A stretch of 64,000 bases of DNA. Source: Annona cherimola (taxonomy: Eukaryota > Streptophyta > Magnoliopsida > Magnoliales > Annonaceae). Positions within the stretch are counted from its first letter, which is position 1. Every line of letters starts with the position of its first letter. The notes beneath the pieces were generated by a model that saw only the letters and a list, made by a program, of their open reading frames with translations, made no database searches and was not told the DNA's origin. A program made the translations under genes and the position numbers. Below, in pieces: positions 11,161-22,035 of the stretch. The stretch is from positions 64,980,008 to 65,044,007 of the forward strand of contig CM059973.1 of assembly GCA_030490835.1 (NCBI GenBank). The letters run 5' to 3'.

Positions 11161-13187
11161 AGTTATTCCTTTTTATAAAAAAAAAACAGGCACTAAGGAG
11201 AAAGGATAAATGTCTATACAATGCTCCAAGAGCGATATAGAGAAGGTTAGTGCTGACTGCTGATGTAGGGCCCGGTCTTTTAAAAAAAATTATGCTGATG
11301 CATGTGCACCACATTTTTGGTGCACGTGCAGAGCACCAAACCAAAAAAAAGGGGTGTAAGAGAGCTCGGGCAGGCTCTCGAAACAGAGCAGCAAAAGGAA
11401 AAAAAACGGAAGGGAGAGAGGAAGAAAGAAGAAGAAAGGAAGAAAGAGAAGGAGAAGGAAGAAGAGACGAGAGGGAGCTTGCATCCACGCCGCCATCGCT
11501 GCCGGGTCGCCGGAGGTAAGGAAGAGATGATTGATTTTGTTGGATTTTTTCAATTTTTATCCCAAATCATGCAATAAACATAGGGGTTTTGCTAAAATAC
11601 CTTAGATAAACATGTATGAAAGTAAATTATCCCAATTTGAGTAGTAGATTTGGGTATTTAGGGATCCAAGAGTTGAAATGGATAGGATTTTGATTTTATT
11701 TCCAAGAAAATAGTAGGATAATCATGGGGCTTTTGATAAACTCGTGAATAGGAGGATATTTGGAACCCAAATTATGAAAAGGGAAGGTTAAAAATCAAGC
11801 CAAGTTTGAAATCAAAAATTCAAGAGGGGGTATATCCAATTTTCTTGATCCAAATCATGATATAGTAGTTGCAAATAATATTAGGATGTATTAGTTACAA
11901 ATTAATATGCCCAATTTTAGGTAAAAAGGAGAAAATTTAGAATTTTTCATGACCCGTGGAAATTGGGCAGCCCCAAAAACGTGGATAAGACATGGGGCTT
12001 TTGGAGTATTTGATTTAAACATTATTTATGGATAAATTTTAAGATATTTGGAGTGTTAAAAATATAAAAGAAAAATTTATGGAGAGGTTATGTTAGGTTG
12101 TGGATAAGGTACGGGTGTCGGAAATTTATGTGAAATTAGTGGGTAACAAATTCACATAGCATAAGAATGATCGGTAAACTTTAAAATGACTAACATATGT
12201 ATCTTAAGTAGGCACTTAATGAAAAAAATTATTGATTATTATTATTAACTTTCAAATGAATGCATTCATAGCCATTAAAATTAGAATGCAATACATGGTG
12301 ATTTAAGTCAATGCTTAGCCAAAATTGCTAATTTTGATAAGAAAAGGAAAAGAGAAAGTGCAAGACACTACCCGAGATTGTAAGTTAAGCAAGCTTTTTC
12401 AAATTCAATGATTTATTGTGATCAAATGTCTATTTTGTTATTTATTTTGAGAAAAGATGTTTGCAACAAATATTCATGTTATGTATTTATCTATTTCCCT
12501 AGAAATATGTGCAAATCAAGTCAGTTCCATAGGTATTTTAATTAATTTTTATACAAACATTAAACATATCCTTGGGAATGGCCATTACCCTATTTTTCCC
12601 TTATATATATTTATCTTATTAAGGCATGTTTCAGATTTGATTTTTTTGAAACGACCCTTTGTTTTATGATTAACTAAGCAAACCTTTTTACGACATAAAT
12701 GCACTTGACCATTTGTGTGGATGCGACTCATGCATGGAAATAAATGTAAGGTTTCGCCAAGGTTGTAATTGGACAGGCAGTCCATCCTTGACGTCGCCTA
12801 GTCGGTGTGCCCGACGTATGAGTGTGAGTGATCACTTGATAAGTGTCACTTACCAAAGAGAAAAAAACTATGACATTGAATGATGCATGTTGTGATTGCA
12901 TTTCATCTTCATACATACATGATATTTATGGAGACGTTCATGTTTTCCTTTTTAAATAATGCTTGCTTACTGAGTTCTTTAAACTCACCGATTTTATTAA
13001 ACAGTTGCAGAATGTATCGATTTCAAGTGCTATGGAGACTTCACTGGGTAGAAGGGCAGTGAAGTAAAGAGTCATGTGAGACTCTTGAGGATGTTTGACT
13101 CATTTTGTAATATGATACACCTTAGAAGCGCTAGATTTTCCTTAGGTCTGTGAAATATGTGTATTGTATATATATGTATATATTTTA

Positions 13188-15307
13188 TGTAATAATTAGG
13201 AAAAATTTTATGAGTTGACTATTCAACTGATGATGTGTCCACTGACGTGGCATCCTGACCATTGACCATATGACCAAGCAATGGGCCAAGAATAAGTGGA
13301 AGGTTATTGGGCTAGACCCAAATAAGCCCACTTAGAATGATGGGTTGAGTTATATAAAATATTGCGAGTATTTAACTCAACGACCCAATGTGCTTAAGTG
13401 GTTAAGGTGTTGGTCTTTGGTAGAAGAGGTCTCGAGTTCGAATCCCATGAGTGTATAAATGATGTATTTTGCTTTTTTGGGCTCTGTGAGCCTCACCAGT
13501 TTGAAATTCGAATTTAAAATTTGATTTAAGATTGGATTGGATCTTGAAATTAGAATTTGAAGTGGATTTGAGATCGGATTGCGATCGGAAATTCAAATTT
13601 GAATTGAAATCGGATTTCGAGCGGAAAATCCTCCAGTGAATCCTCCGGTGAGCTATAAATAAACGACTTGGGTACTCAATAAAGGCATACCAGAGGAAAG
13701 AGGAGGAACGCTGCCGCAGGAAAAAGGAAAATGCCGATCCAACCCGTTCAAGCAATCCATTTCATTTTCTTCTTTAAGGTAAGGGGGATTTTGCCTCTTT
13801 AGCCTTTAATTACGGCATGATTTAATGAGGATTTATCACATAATTATTTAGTGGTTTTACTAATATGTGATTTTATGGCCATTAATCATGCTATGATGTT
13901 ATGAGATATTATATGCTTAATTGCACATGGAATGGATGCCACATAATTATTTGAGAAATGTATTATTTACATTAAATTAATTATGTGAGGATTTATCAAT
14001 AATTTTGAGGATGTATAACATAAAGGTAATTTTGGGCAAGATGGAAAGCATAATGGCATAATTATAATTTATTTTGAGTAAAATAAATTAATGAGTAAAA
14101 TTATGTATGTTATATTATGCTTGGATGGCCTAAAATTAATTATGTTAGCCAAATTATTGATGAGATGAATTTTTAATGAATTTTAATGCATTTAAGACGT
14201 TTAAAGGAGATATACATACGAAAATAATATTAAAATATTATTATATATATCTTGTATAAATGGACGGATGGAAAAAAATGGATGTTACTGCCTATTTTCG
14301 AGTTTTTGGATATTTTACAATTCTGCCTAATGGTTTTTCTGAAAATCATAAGCTGTCAAGGAGTTTCTGTAAAATCAGAAGACAGCAGGGGAATCTGTAA
14401 ATTTCCAGAAGATGGTACGGGCTTCAGGGAGTGGGCTGGATCCAGGCTGAGCCCAGCTGCAGACGAGCCCAACTGTTGCAATGGGCCTCAGAAGGAGGAT
14501 CCAGTGAGCCAACCCATGACTCAGAGCCCAGGATGATACCCAGGCAGAAGCCCAGGCAGTAAAGCCCAGAGCGCGGCCCACCAGGAAGCCCAGTCGGGCA
14601 AGAGTCACCGGTGGCGAGCCCAAGTCGCCGGCGGCGAGGGACACGTGGCACCGTTTGGTGCGTCCATCTTCAAATTGATGTAAATTGAGCTCTAGAGGTC
14701 CGATTTGAGTGATCCAGGGGTCATTTCCTATGGATTTGGACCTTCTGAGTTCAATGGAAGGGCTAGATTAGCCAAATGATGCCTAGAAGTTTGAGTTTTG
14801 GGGATAGAGGAGTATCTTAAAGGATTTAAGGTCTTAAATCCTTAGGGTAGTCCCCAAATTTTAAGTTGAGTACTTCTAGGAAGAGATGATGACATATAAG
14901 ATGTTTTAAAGGCTCTAAAAGTTGAGCAATTGAGTGAAGATGATGTGTTCTTATGATCTTAATTGCAGGGCATAATCCTACTTACTAAGTTCTTGTGAAC
15001 TTACCCCTTTTTCCTTTGACTCTCAGACGATCCCGTGGATGGTGGCCAATGAGATGGTGGTGGCGTGCTAATGAATAAATCATTTTATTTATTTCTTTCT
15101 ATGTAATGAGTGGCTTGACTTGGATGTAAAGAATTTATTGAAGTGGGCATGTTTGTAATAACTCTATGGACTTGGATGTAATAATGCAAGTTTATTTCTT
15201 ACCTAAATGAGATGGTTTAATCGTCGCGTGGAAAGATCCTGGAGTTTTAAAACGACTTGGACCGAAAATTTAGGCAAAAACCTTGATTTTTAGTTCAGGC
15301 CGTTACA
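13188..15307 (+). mobile_element. Solo LTR (gypsy type) with TSD TTTTA
   Basis: The block starts TGTAATAATTAGG, ends GGCCGTTACA and is flanked by exact TTTTA copies (13183-13187, 15308-15312). The same place in the 3' LTR of the host element has a single TTTTG. It has LTR features: a TATA-like box GCTATAAATAAACG (13652-13665), TG...CA ends and an inverted TTAAAGG-type segment. No coding sequence or second LTR is present, so it is best read as a solo LTR left by recombination. It also holds a tRNA-like segment at 13390-13447. Family unknown, but the GTTACA end resembles that of the chromovirus LTR. Confidence 0.85.
13390..13447 (+). other. tRNA-like A-box/B-box segment inside the solo LTR
   Basis: TGCTTAAGTGGTTAAGG resembles a Pol III A box region and GAGTTCGAATCCC matches the B-box consensus, with spacing like a tRNA with a long variable arm. 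A full cloverleaf with paired acceptor ends was not found, so I do not call a tRNA gene. Confidence 0.4.
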
Positions 15308-15766
15308 TTTTACATGTATGGTGTGAAAGATACTTGTAATATATATGTAATATGGCGTGAAGTATGGTATGTTTTCGATGAAATTGTGAAGAAATGGGTT
15401 TGTGGTTATGATGTGAAGAAATGAGTTGTTTATGGTTGTGATGTGAAGAAATGGGTTGTTTGTGATTATGATGTGAAGAAAATGGGTTATATGTGGTTAT
15501 GATGAAGTAATACAAGTTATTTTTGATGTAAAGGATTATATGATGAATGTTTGTATTTAGGAAACGTTCTAGTTACAGACAGGATGCTGCTGAAATTTTT
15601 ATAGGTATGTATAAGAGAGAAAAAAAAATTTTAGAGCATTTTATTTTTGCTTAGTGTATAAATGTAAGTTAAAGTATGGACTTCACCACTTTTCAAAAGA
15701 TTCCTGGCATGAAATCCTATGATAAACTTATGTATAAATATGTCATAGGTCGGGGCGTTACAGAAG

Positions 15767-15780
15767 TGGTATCAGAGCCA
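15767..15780 (+). promoter_or_regulatory. Primer-binding site, initiator Met tRNA
   Basis: TGGTATCAGAGCCA follows the 5' LTR after four bases (GAAG). This is the standard sequence complementary to the 3' end of plant initiator Met tRNA, used to prime minus-strand DNA synthesis. Confidence 0.95.
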
Positions 15781-15925
15781 GTGTGGTGAAGTGGTAAAAC
15801 TTTTAAATTTTCTTTTAATTTTAGATTATGATTTAATTTTTAAGTTTAATTTTAAGATTGCGGGTTAAGAAATATAATGTTACATTTCTTGTCCTATGTT
15901 TTGACATTTTCTATAAATAGATAAG

Positions 15926-16761
15926 ATGGCGGGGCAAGACCCAGGACTGGTGTTCTCGATGCCAAGGCAAGTGGAACAGGAGGCGGCAGAAAGACGTCGA
16001 TTGCAGGATAAAAGGATAAGACGCTGGTTCCGTGGCCAAGAGGAACTGGTGCAACCTAAACAACTTGCCCCTCCACTAGAAGTGGGACACGGTGAAGATT
16101 TAATATTTTTAGCCCAGAATGTAATGCCTCCTATAAGGAACTCTCCTATGATACTTAATAGGCTACAAGAAAGGCAAATGACAAAATATTGGGAAGGATT
16201 CCAAATCCTGAGGATCTCGAGCGAGGGCCTAGGTATAAATTGGAGCATAGGCTCTATAGGTTTGGTCATGGAGCGACTGTTGCAGAAATATCATATAACA
16301 AAGGAAGATTGGCGCAACAATTAGCGGAAAGGCAGGCGAGGGGAGAAGAAGTTGAATTACAAGATGAGGATGGGGACACCGAAATTCTCATTTTGGTTGA
16401 CGGACTGGTTCAAGAGGTGAATAATGATGAAAATGTTATTACAAATGGATAGGAACCGGACCACCCTCTGGCAGATGATGAAAATGATCCGATTGAGTAT
16501 GATGATGAAAATGATCTAATTGAGCATCATGATGAAAACGGCCCTGAAGAGCCTGAAGTGGGGGACCGTGAAGAGCCCCACGAGGAAGAGATTAAGGAGG
16601 GAGATTTTGATGGCTTTGAGGAACCCGAGCTTGATGATGAGGACAATTTTGATGATTTTGAGGAGCCCGAGCTAGAAGAGGAAGAAGATGCCGAGGAAGA
16701 GGCCGAAGTTATTGATGTTGGGGAGGAGGCTCCACTTGCTAGTGATTTTGAAGAATCTTAG
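15926..16761 (+). pseudogene. Extra acidic ORF upstream of gag in the chromovirus (function unknown)
   Basis: An ATG at 15926, about 145 bases after the primer-binding site, opens a frame of basic and Arg/Gln-rich residues (RQVEQEAAERRRLQDKRIRR). Near 16175-16195 it must change frame, continuing as a GRIPNPEDLERG stretch, with one TAG at 16450-16452, to a stop at 16759-16761. The last third is strongly acidic with coding repeats: D-D-E-N-D-(P/L)-I-E units and two copies of an F-D-x-F-E-E-P-E-L unit. Total about 278 residues. It is not Gag (that begins at 17125) and I recognise no domain. Ogre/Tat elements carry an extra ORF in the same place, but chromoviruses usually do not. It might be captured host sequence or an accessory protein. 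Confidence 0.65.
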
Positions 16762-17124
16762 TGTTGGCTAAAGAAAGAGGAGCCCTGGGACAAAACGATC
16801 TATACAATTCTTTTTTTGGTACAACAATAGGTGTTTTAAAATTATTATTGCACGTTTTTTTTGAAGTGTAAATATTTACAAAAGTAAAAAGTAATATATT
16901 TTTTTGAATGTTATACATGTATGACTTTTTCTTTTTTCAATAGACGGGATCACACATGTGTCATGCATGTATACATAAATGTAAACGATGTACATTATTA
17001 AGATAATGAAATATATATCTTTTATTGAATCAGTATATTGACATGAAATTTTATTAGTTGATTTGGATATCATAATTATGATATGTGTGTTTAAAATTTA
17101 AATTTTTTTATATAGCAAGTAGAG
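16762..17124. other. AT-rich spacer between accessory ORF and gag
   Basis: Very AT-rich, with a T-rich tract ending TTTTTTTATATAG just before the gag ATG, which looks like a 3' splice site. A matching donor was not identified, so splicing is only a possibility. Confidence 0.4.
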
Positions 17125-18525
17125 ATGGTGGAAGGTCGAAAACCTGGACGTCCTAAGAAACGAAAAGTGGTTGAGATTCAAATGCAAGAGCAAAACCAAC
17201 AAGAGACCAGGCCACAGGAGGAGGAAGTTTCCAACTCACCTGCGAGAGCAGAGTCGGTGTCATCATCGTCAGAAGATCCTATGCAAATTATGGATAAAAG
17301 AATACATAAGTTAGTACATGAAGCAATAGCTCAAGCTATGGATGCTATGGATCAACGATGATCGGCCTGACAAGCTGATATGATGGAGAACTTTATGCGC
17401 TATCAAAGGGATAGGGAAGAACAAATGCGCATAAACATAAATACTGGTGCTGGATCTACGCAACCAGAGGGTTTGATAAACATGGGTTTGGGAGCAATAG
17501 GTAGAGAAAATTTTGAAATTATTCCTGAACCAAGTCAAGGGAGGGTGAACCCAGTAAATGCAGATTTCAATAGAGCTGGTACAGGATTAGGTAAGACAAG
17601 AATAGCCGAGGAGGAGCAAATGGAGGCTAATCGTAAAGCTATTTCAGCATTTTTAGCACATCATCCCCCCAGATTTGTAGGTGCGCCGAATCCAACAGTA
17701 GCAAAACGATGGTTGAAAGAGATGGAAAAATTATTTAGGATATCACCATGCACAGATACACAGAAGGTAGATTGCGCTGTCCACTTATTAACTGACGAAG
17801 CTGAGGAATGGTGGACGACCTTGTCGAGTACGATGGAGAATCCTAATAAGGTAATATGGACGCAGTTTGTGGAGAAATTCAAAAAAGAATATTTTCCAAG
17901 TACCCTAATGGATAAGAAAATATTTGAATTTGAGAGACTATATCAAGGCAAGATGAGTGTGACGGAGTATGCTACTAAATTTAATGCCTTGGTAAGATAT
18001 GTGCCATGGATTGCGAATTCTCCTGCACAAAAAGCACGTCGCTTTCAGGATGGATTGATGACTCATTTAAGGGAGAGTTTGACACCCTTTTTACTGGTCG
18101 ATTATGCTACCGCATTGGAAAGAGCAAGAGCCTTAGAAGCTGCAAAGCAAATAACTTACGAGATTCAGCAAAATCGAAAGCGAATAGATTCAAATTTAAA
18201 GGAGAAGGATAATCGAGGATAAAAATTTAAGCAGATGATGCTTGAAAAGGGCAAGAAAGAGAAAAAATAGAGAAAGGAACTCCCCATATGCCCTAAATGT
18301 CAAAAGAAGCATAAAGGAGAGTGTTTAAAGGGGACCTTTCAATGTTATAAATGTGGACAAACTAGTCATCAAGCTAAGAATTATGGTGCTATTCAAGAAG
18401 TAAGACGTCCTATTCAAGAAATCGGTCCCAGGTGTTTATGGTGTAACAAACCTAGTCATAAGATGACCGAATGTCCAAACTTAAGTCAAGGCAACCCGAA
18501 TATTCGAGGAAAGACTAGTCAGTAG
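17125..18525 (+). pseudogene. Chromovirus gag with N-terminal AT-hook-like motif
   Basis: Frame 17125-18525 is consistent throughout but interrupted by stops (17359-17361, 17368-17370, 18220-18222 and others). Residues 4-14 read G-R-K-P-G-R-P-K-K-R-K, which fits an AT-hook core (GRP flanked by basic residues) and could double as a nuclear localisation signal. The Retrotrans_gag domain follows (HHPPRFVGAPNP, WLKEMEKLF, AEEWWTT, F...FKKEYFP, MSVTEYATKF). Two zinc knuckles come last: C-Y-K-C-G-Q-T-S-H-Q-A-K-N-Y (final Cys lost to Tyr) and C-L-W-C-N-K-P-S-H-K-M-T-E-C (intact). Gag would form the particle. The AT-hook reading is by motif only. Confidence 0.88.
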
Positions 18526-21500
18526 AAAACGACATCAACCTCGAGTCGGCAAGGAATCCAAGCTCAGGTGCATGCGCTTACTCAAAATGAATCAAAAGAA
18601 CAAGAGGAAAAAGTGGTGACAGGTACAATTTTTATTTTTGGATTCCCTGCAATGGCGTTGTTTGATTCAGGTGCAACACATTCATTTATATCATATCAAT
18701 TTGTAACTACACATAACTTAATTGTACATGAAACTGATACCATTGTACATGTAGAATCACCTGTATATAGACTAGCTAGTGTTAATCAAGAATGTAAATC
18801 TTGTCTTATTAGGATAGGATCATGCATCTTGGAAGCAGACTTGATACTGCTTCCCATGACTGAATTTGATGTCATATTGGGAATGAACTGGTTAAGTCGA
18901 TGGGGCGCCACTATAAATTGCAAACAACGAAAAGTTTCTTTTTCCACAATACCAGGGGAGGAAATTTCTATCGAGAAATTGAAGAAATTGAAGGAGCCTA
19001 CAATATTAATTTCTGTAATGACGGCCGCTAAGTTAGTACGTCAACAATGTACGGCTTTCTTGGTCTCGGTGCAATTAGTTGAGGGGAATCAATCTATGTT
19101 GGGAAAAATTTCTGTGGTTTGCGAATTTCCAGATATATTTCCAAAAGAGTTACCAGGATTGCTTCCAGAAAGAGAAGTTGATATGACTATTGAAGTTTTA
19201 CCGGGCATCTCACCGATTTCTAAGGTACCCTATCGTATGGCGCCTGCTGAGATGCCTGAGTTAAAAGTATAATTTCAAGAATTATTAGATAGAGAATTTA
19301 TACGTCCGAGTGTGTCTCCATGGGGTGCACCAGTATTATTTGTACGGAAGAAAGATGGGAGTTTTTGGTTATGTATCGATTATCGGGAACTGAATAAGGT
19401 AACCGTCAAGAATAAGTATCCATTGCCAAGAATAGATGATTTGTTTGATCAGCTTAATGGAGTCGTGGTGTTTTCAAAAATTGACTTGCAATCGGGTTAT
19501 CATCATCTTAGAGTGAGCTCACAGGACATCTCAAAGACAGTGTTCAGGACAAGATACGGACATTATGAATTTTTGGTGATGCCTTTTGGGTTAACCAATG
19601 CCCCTGCAGTATTTATGGATCTCATGAACAGAGTATTTCGAGAATATTTGGACAAATTTGTAGTAGTATTCATTGATGATATATTAATTTATTCTAAGTC
19701 AAAGGAAGAACACTATGAGCATTTGTGGATCTATTAAATCGGCTAAGGGCAGAAAAGTTGTATGCTAAATTAAAGAAATGTGATTTTTGGCTAACGCAAC
19801 TTATATTTTTGAGGCATATCATCTCTGCTGAAGGAATTAGAGTGGACCCACAAAAACAGAAGCTGTAATGAAATGGCCAAGGCCAACCACAACAACTGAA
19901 GTATGGAGTTTTCTGGGATTAGCTGGTTATTATCGGAGATTTGTTGAGGATTTTTCTTAATTATCCGCACCATTCACTAAGTTAAATTGAAAAGAGTTAA
20001 CTATAAATAGACTGATCATTGCGAGTCAAGTTTCTTAGAACTTAAACAAAGGTTGATTCAAACACTAGTGTTAACAATTCCGGATAGTAGTGGGAATTTT
20101 GTGATTTATAGTGATGCATCTCATCAAGGTTTGGGGTGTGTGTTAATGTAGAAAGGTATGGTAATTGCGTATGCTTCCAGACAACTGAAAGCAAATGAAC
20201 TAAATTATCCAATACATGATTTGGAATTAGCAGCTGTAGTATTTGCCCTCAAAATTTGGAGACATTACTTATATGGTGAAAAATGTGAAATATATACAGA
20301 CCACAAGAGTCTCAAATACATTTTCACACAAAAGGAATTAAATATGAGATAGAGAAGATGGTTGGAACTATTGAAAGATTATGATATAATCATTCACTAT
20401 CATCTTGGAAAGGCTAACGTGGTTGCAGATGCCTTAAGTCGGAATGTGAGCCTTGCTCATTTACTTACATCAGAAGAAGGAATACTTCGTGAAATGAGGC
20501 AAATGGATTTAATTGTTGGTATGCCAGGATTGCCAGTGCGATTATCTCAATTGCAGCTGCAGTCAACTTTATTTGAACAAATTAAAAGTGAACAACAAAA
20601 AGATACAAAATTGCAAGAATTGATGAATCGTATGAAAAATAAGAGAAACCCAGATTATACTGCTGATGAGAAAGGAATTTATAGGTATAAAGGTCGCATT
20701 TGCATTCCAAATTCAAGGGAAGTGAAAGATTTATTATTGAAAGAAGCTCATTTTTCCCCTTTTTCGATGCATCCAGACAGCACAAAAATGTATAGAGATA
20801 TAAAGCAAGGATATTGGTGGAATAATATGAAGAAGAAAATTATAGAATATGTTTCAAAGTGTTTAACTTGTCAAAAAGCTAAAGTGGATTATCAGAAAAT
20901 GTCTGAAAAATTGCAGTCTTTAGAAGTACCCGAGTGGAAGTGGGATGATATTACTATGAACTTTATAAAAGGATTGCCAAGGACCCAAGGCAGGCATAAT
21001 TCTATATGGGTAATTGTTGATCGATAATCAAAGGTGGCACATTTCCTTGCAATTAAATCAAGTTTTATAGCTGAAAGATTGGCTCAAATTTACTATAGAG
21101 AAATTGTGCGATTGCATGGGGTACCTAAGACCATTGTGCCAGATAGAGATTTCACATTTACTTCTAAATTTTGGAAGAGTTTACACAAGACAATGGGTAC
21201 ACAATTAAAGTTTAGCACTGCGTTTCATCTACAAATGGACGGACAGACAGAAAGAGTCAATCAAATTTTAGAAGATATGTTAAGAATGTGTACACTGAAA
21301 TTTGGAGGAGCATGGAATGAATATTTATCTATTGCAGAATTTGCATATAATAATAGCTATCAAGCAAGTATTCAAATGGCTCCATTTGAAGCGCTATATG
21401 GAAGAAGGTGTAGAACACCTCTAAATTGGAATGAAGTGGGTGTAAGAAGTTTAGCCCCTGATTTATCTCAGAGGATGGCAGAGAAAGTCCAAGTAATTCG

Positions 21501-21984
21501 CCAATGTATGCGGACAGCGCAAAGTAGACAGAAAAGTTATGTAGACTACAAAAGGAAATATCTAAATATTCAAGTAGGAGATCATGTATTCATCAAAGTT
21601 ACTCCAATGAAAGGGGTTACCAAATTTGGAAAGAAGGGAAAATTGAGTCTCCGGTATATTGGTCCTTTTGAAGTGTTAGAAAAGATTGGAAATTTGGCTT
21701 ATAGAATAGCACTGCCACCAGCTCTGGCCGCAGTACATAATATGTTTCATATATCAATGCTTTGGAAATATGTAGCTGACCCCAGTCATATTTTTGCCGC
21801 TGAATCACTTCCGATTCAAGATCATTTGAACTATGAAGAGAGACCCTTGAAGATTGTAGATTATAAGCAGCAAAAGTTGAGGAACAGAATAATTGAATAT
21901 GTTAAAATTCAGTGGAACCAATATCCAGACAATGAAGCGACATGGGAATTGCGAGAAGAGGTGAAAGAAAATATCTCCAATTAA
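18526..21984 (+). pseudogene. Chromovirus pol: protease, RT, RNase H, integrase, chromodomain
   Basis: The frame follows gag. The protease has its D-S-G-A-T-H-S-F motif intact. RT shows [44 protein letters not shown] and F-I-D-D (catalytic pair). A frame change near 19725 and another near 19860 break the thumb and linker. RNase H keeps [22 protein letters not shown] and VADALSR. Integrase has the HHCC finger, D-R-D and Q-T-E-R, but the first catalytic Asp is Asn (codon 20959-20961, usual MDF is MNF). Stops include 19270-19272, one near 20150, one at 20350-20352 and 21025-21027. The C-terminal 50 residues (from YEERPLKIVDY to EATWEL) form a chromodomain, which in chromoviruses guides integration to marked chromatin. 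Confidence 0.93.
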
Positions 21985-22021
21985 TTTTGGATGATTAAAT
22001 AGTTTCAGGACGAAACCTTTT

Positions 22022-22035
22022 TAAGGGGGGAAGAA
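22022..22035 (+). promoter_or_regulatory. Polypurine tract of the chromovirus
   Basis: AAGGGGGGAAGAA directly abuts the 3' LTR, the expected position and composition for the plus-strand primer. Confidence 0.9.

Larger units (their letters stand above)
4211..11189 (+). mobile_element. Full-length L1-type non-LTR retrotransposon (LINE), inactive, with hAT insertion
   Basis: The element is bounded by an exact 11-bp TSD GCACTAAGGAG (4200-4210 and 11190-11200) and ends in a short poly(A) run (11177-11186) directly before the right TSD. It starts with GGTCCTCAT, is interrupted by an hAT element at 4220-5216, then resumes with a short 5' UTR, ORF1 (nucleic-acid-binding protein) and ORF2 (endonuclease, reverse transcriptase, zinc knuckle region, RNase H). 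Without the hAT element and its duplicated target it is about 6 kb, the usual size for plant L1 elements. Both ORFs carry stops and frameshifts, so it is an old insertion. The 3' end resembles the truncated LINE at 27960-28830. Confidence 0.92.
11264..15762 (+). repeat. 5' LTR of the chromovirus, with nested solo LTR
   Basis: Aligns base for base over long stretches with the 3' LTR at 22036-24480. Without the 2,120-bp nested solo LTR and its 5-bp target duplication it is about 2,374 bp. Differences from the 3' LTR include an imperfect GTGCACCA...TGGTGCAC hairpin near 11300-11330 that is missing in the 3' LTR, and absence of a roughly 65-bp AT-rich stretch present at about 24000-24065. A 30-bp minisatellite (GATGTGAAGAAATGGGTTGT-type unit, 3-4 copies) lies at about 15386-15505. 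Purine-rich GA/GAA tracts at 11395-11475 give spurious open frames. Confidence 0.92.

Noticed and set aside
11290..11577. Several open frames on both strands with Lys/Arg/Glu or Leu/Phe runs
   Set aside because: They are products of the GA-rich tract in the chromovirus LTR; the same frames recur in the other LTR (22005-22331).
13390..13447. tRNA gene
   Set aside because: Only A- and B-box-like motifs are present; acceptor ends do not pair and it lies within an LTR.
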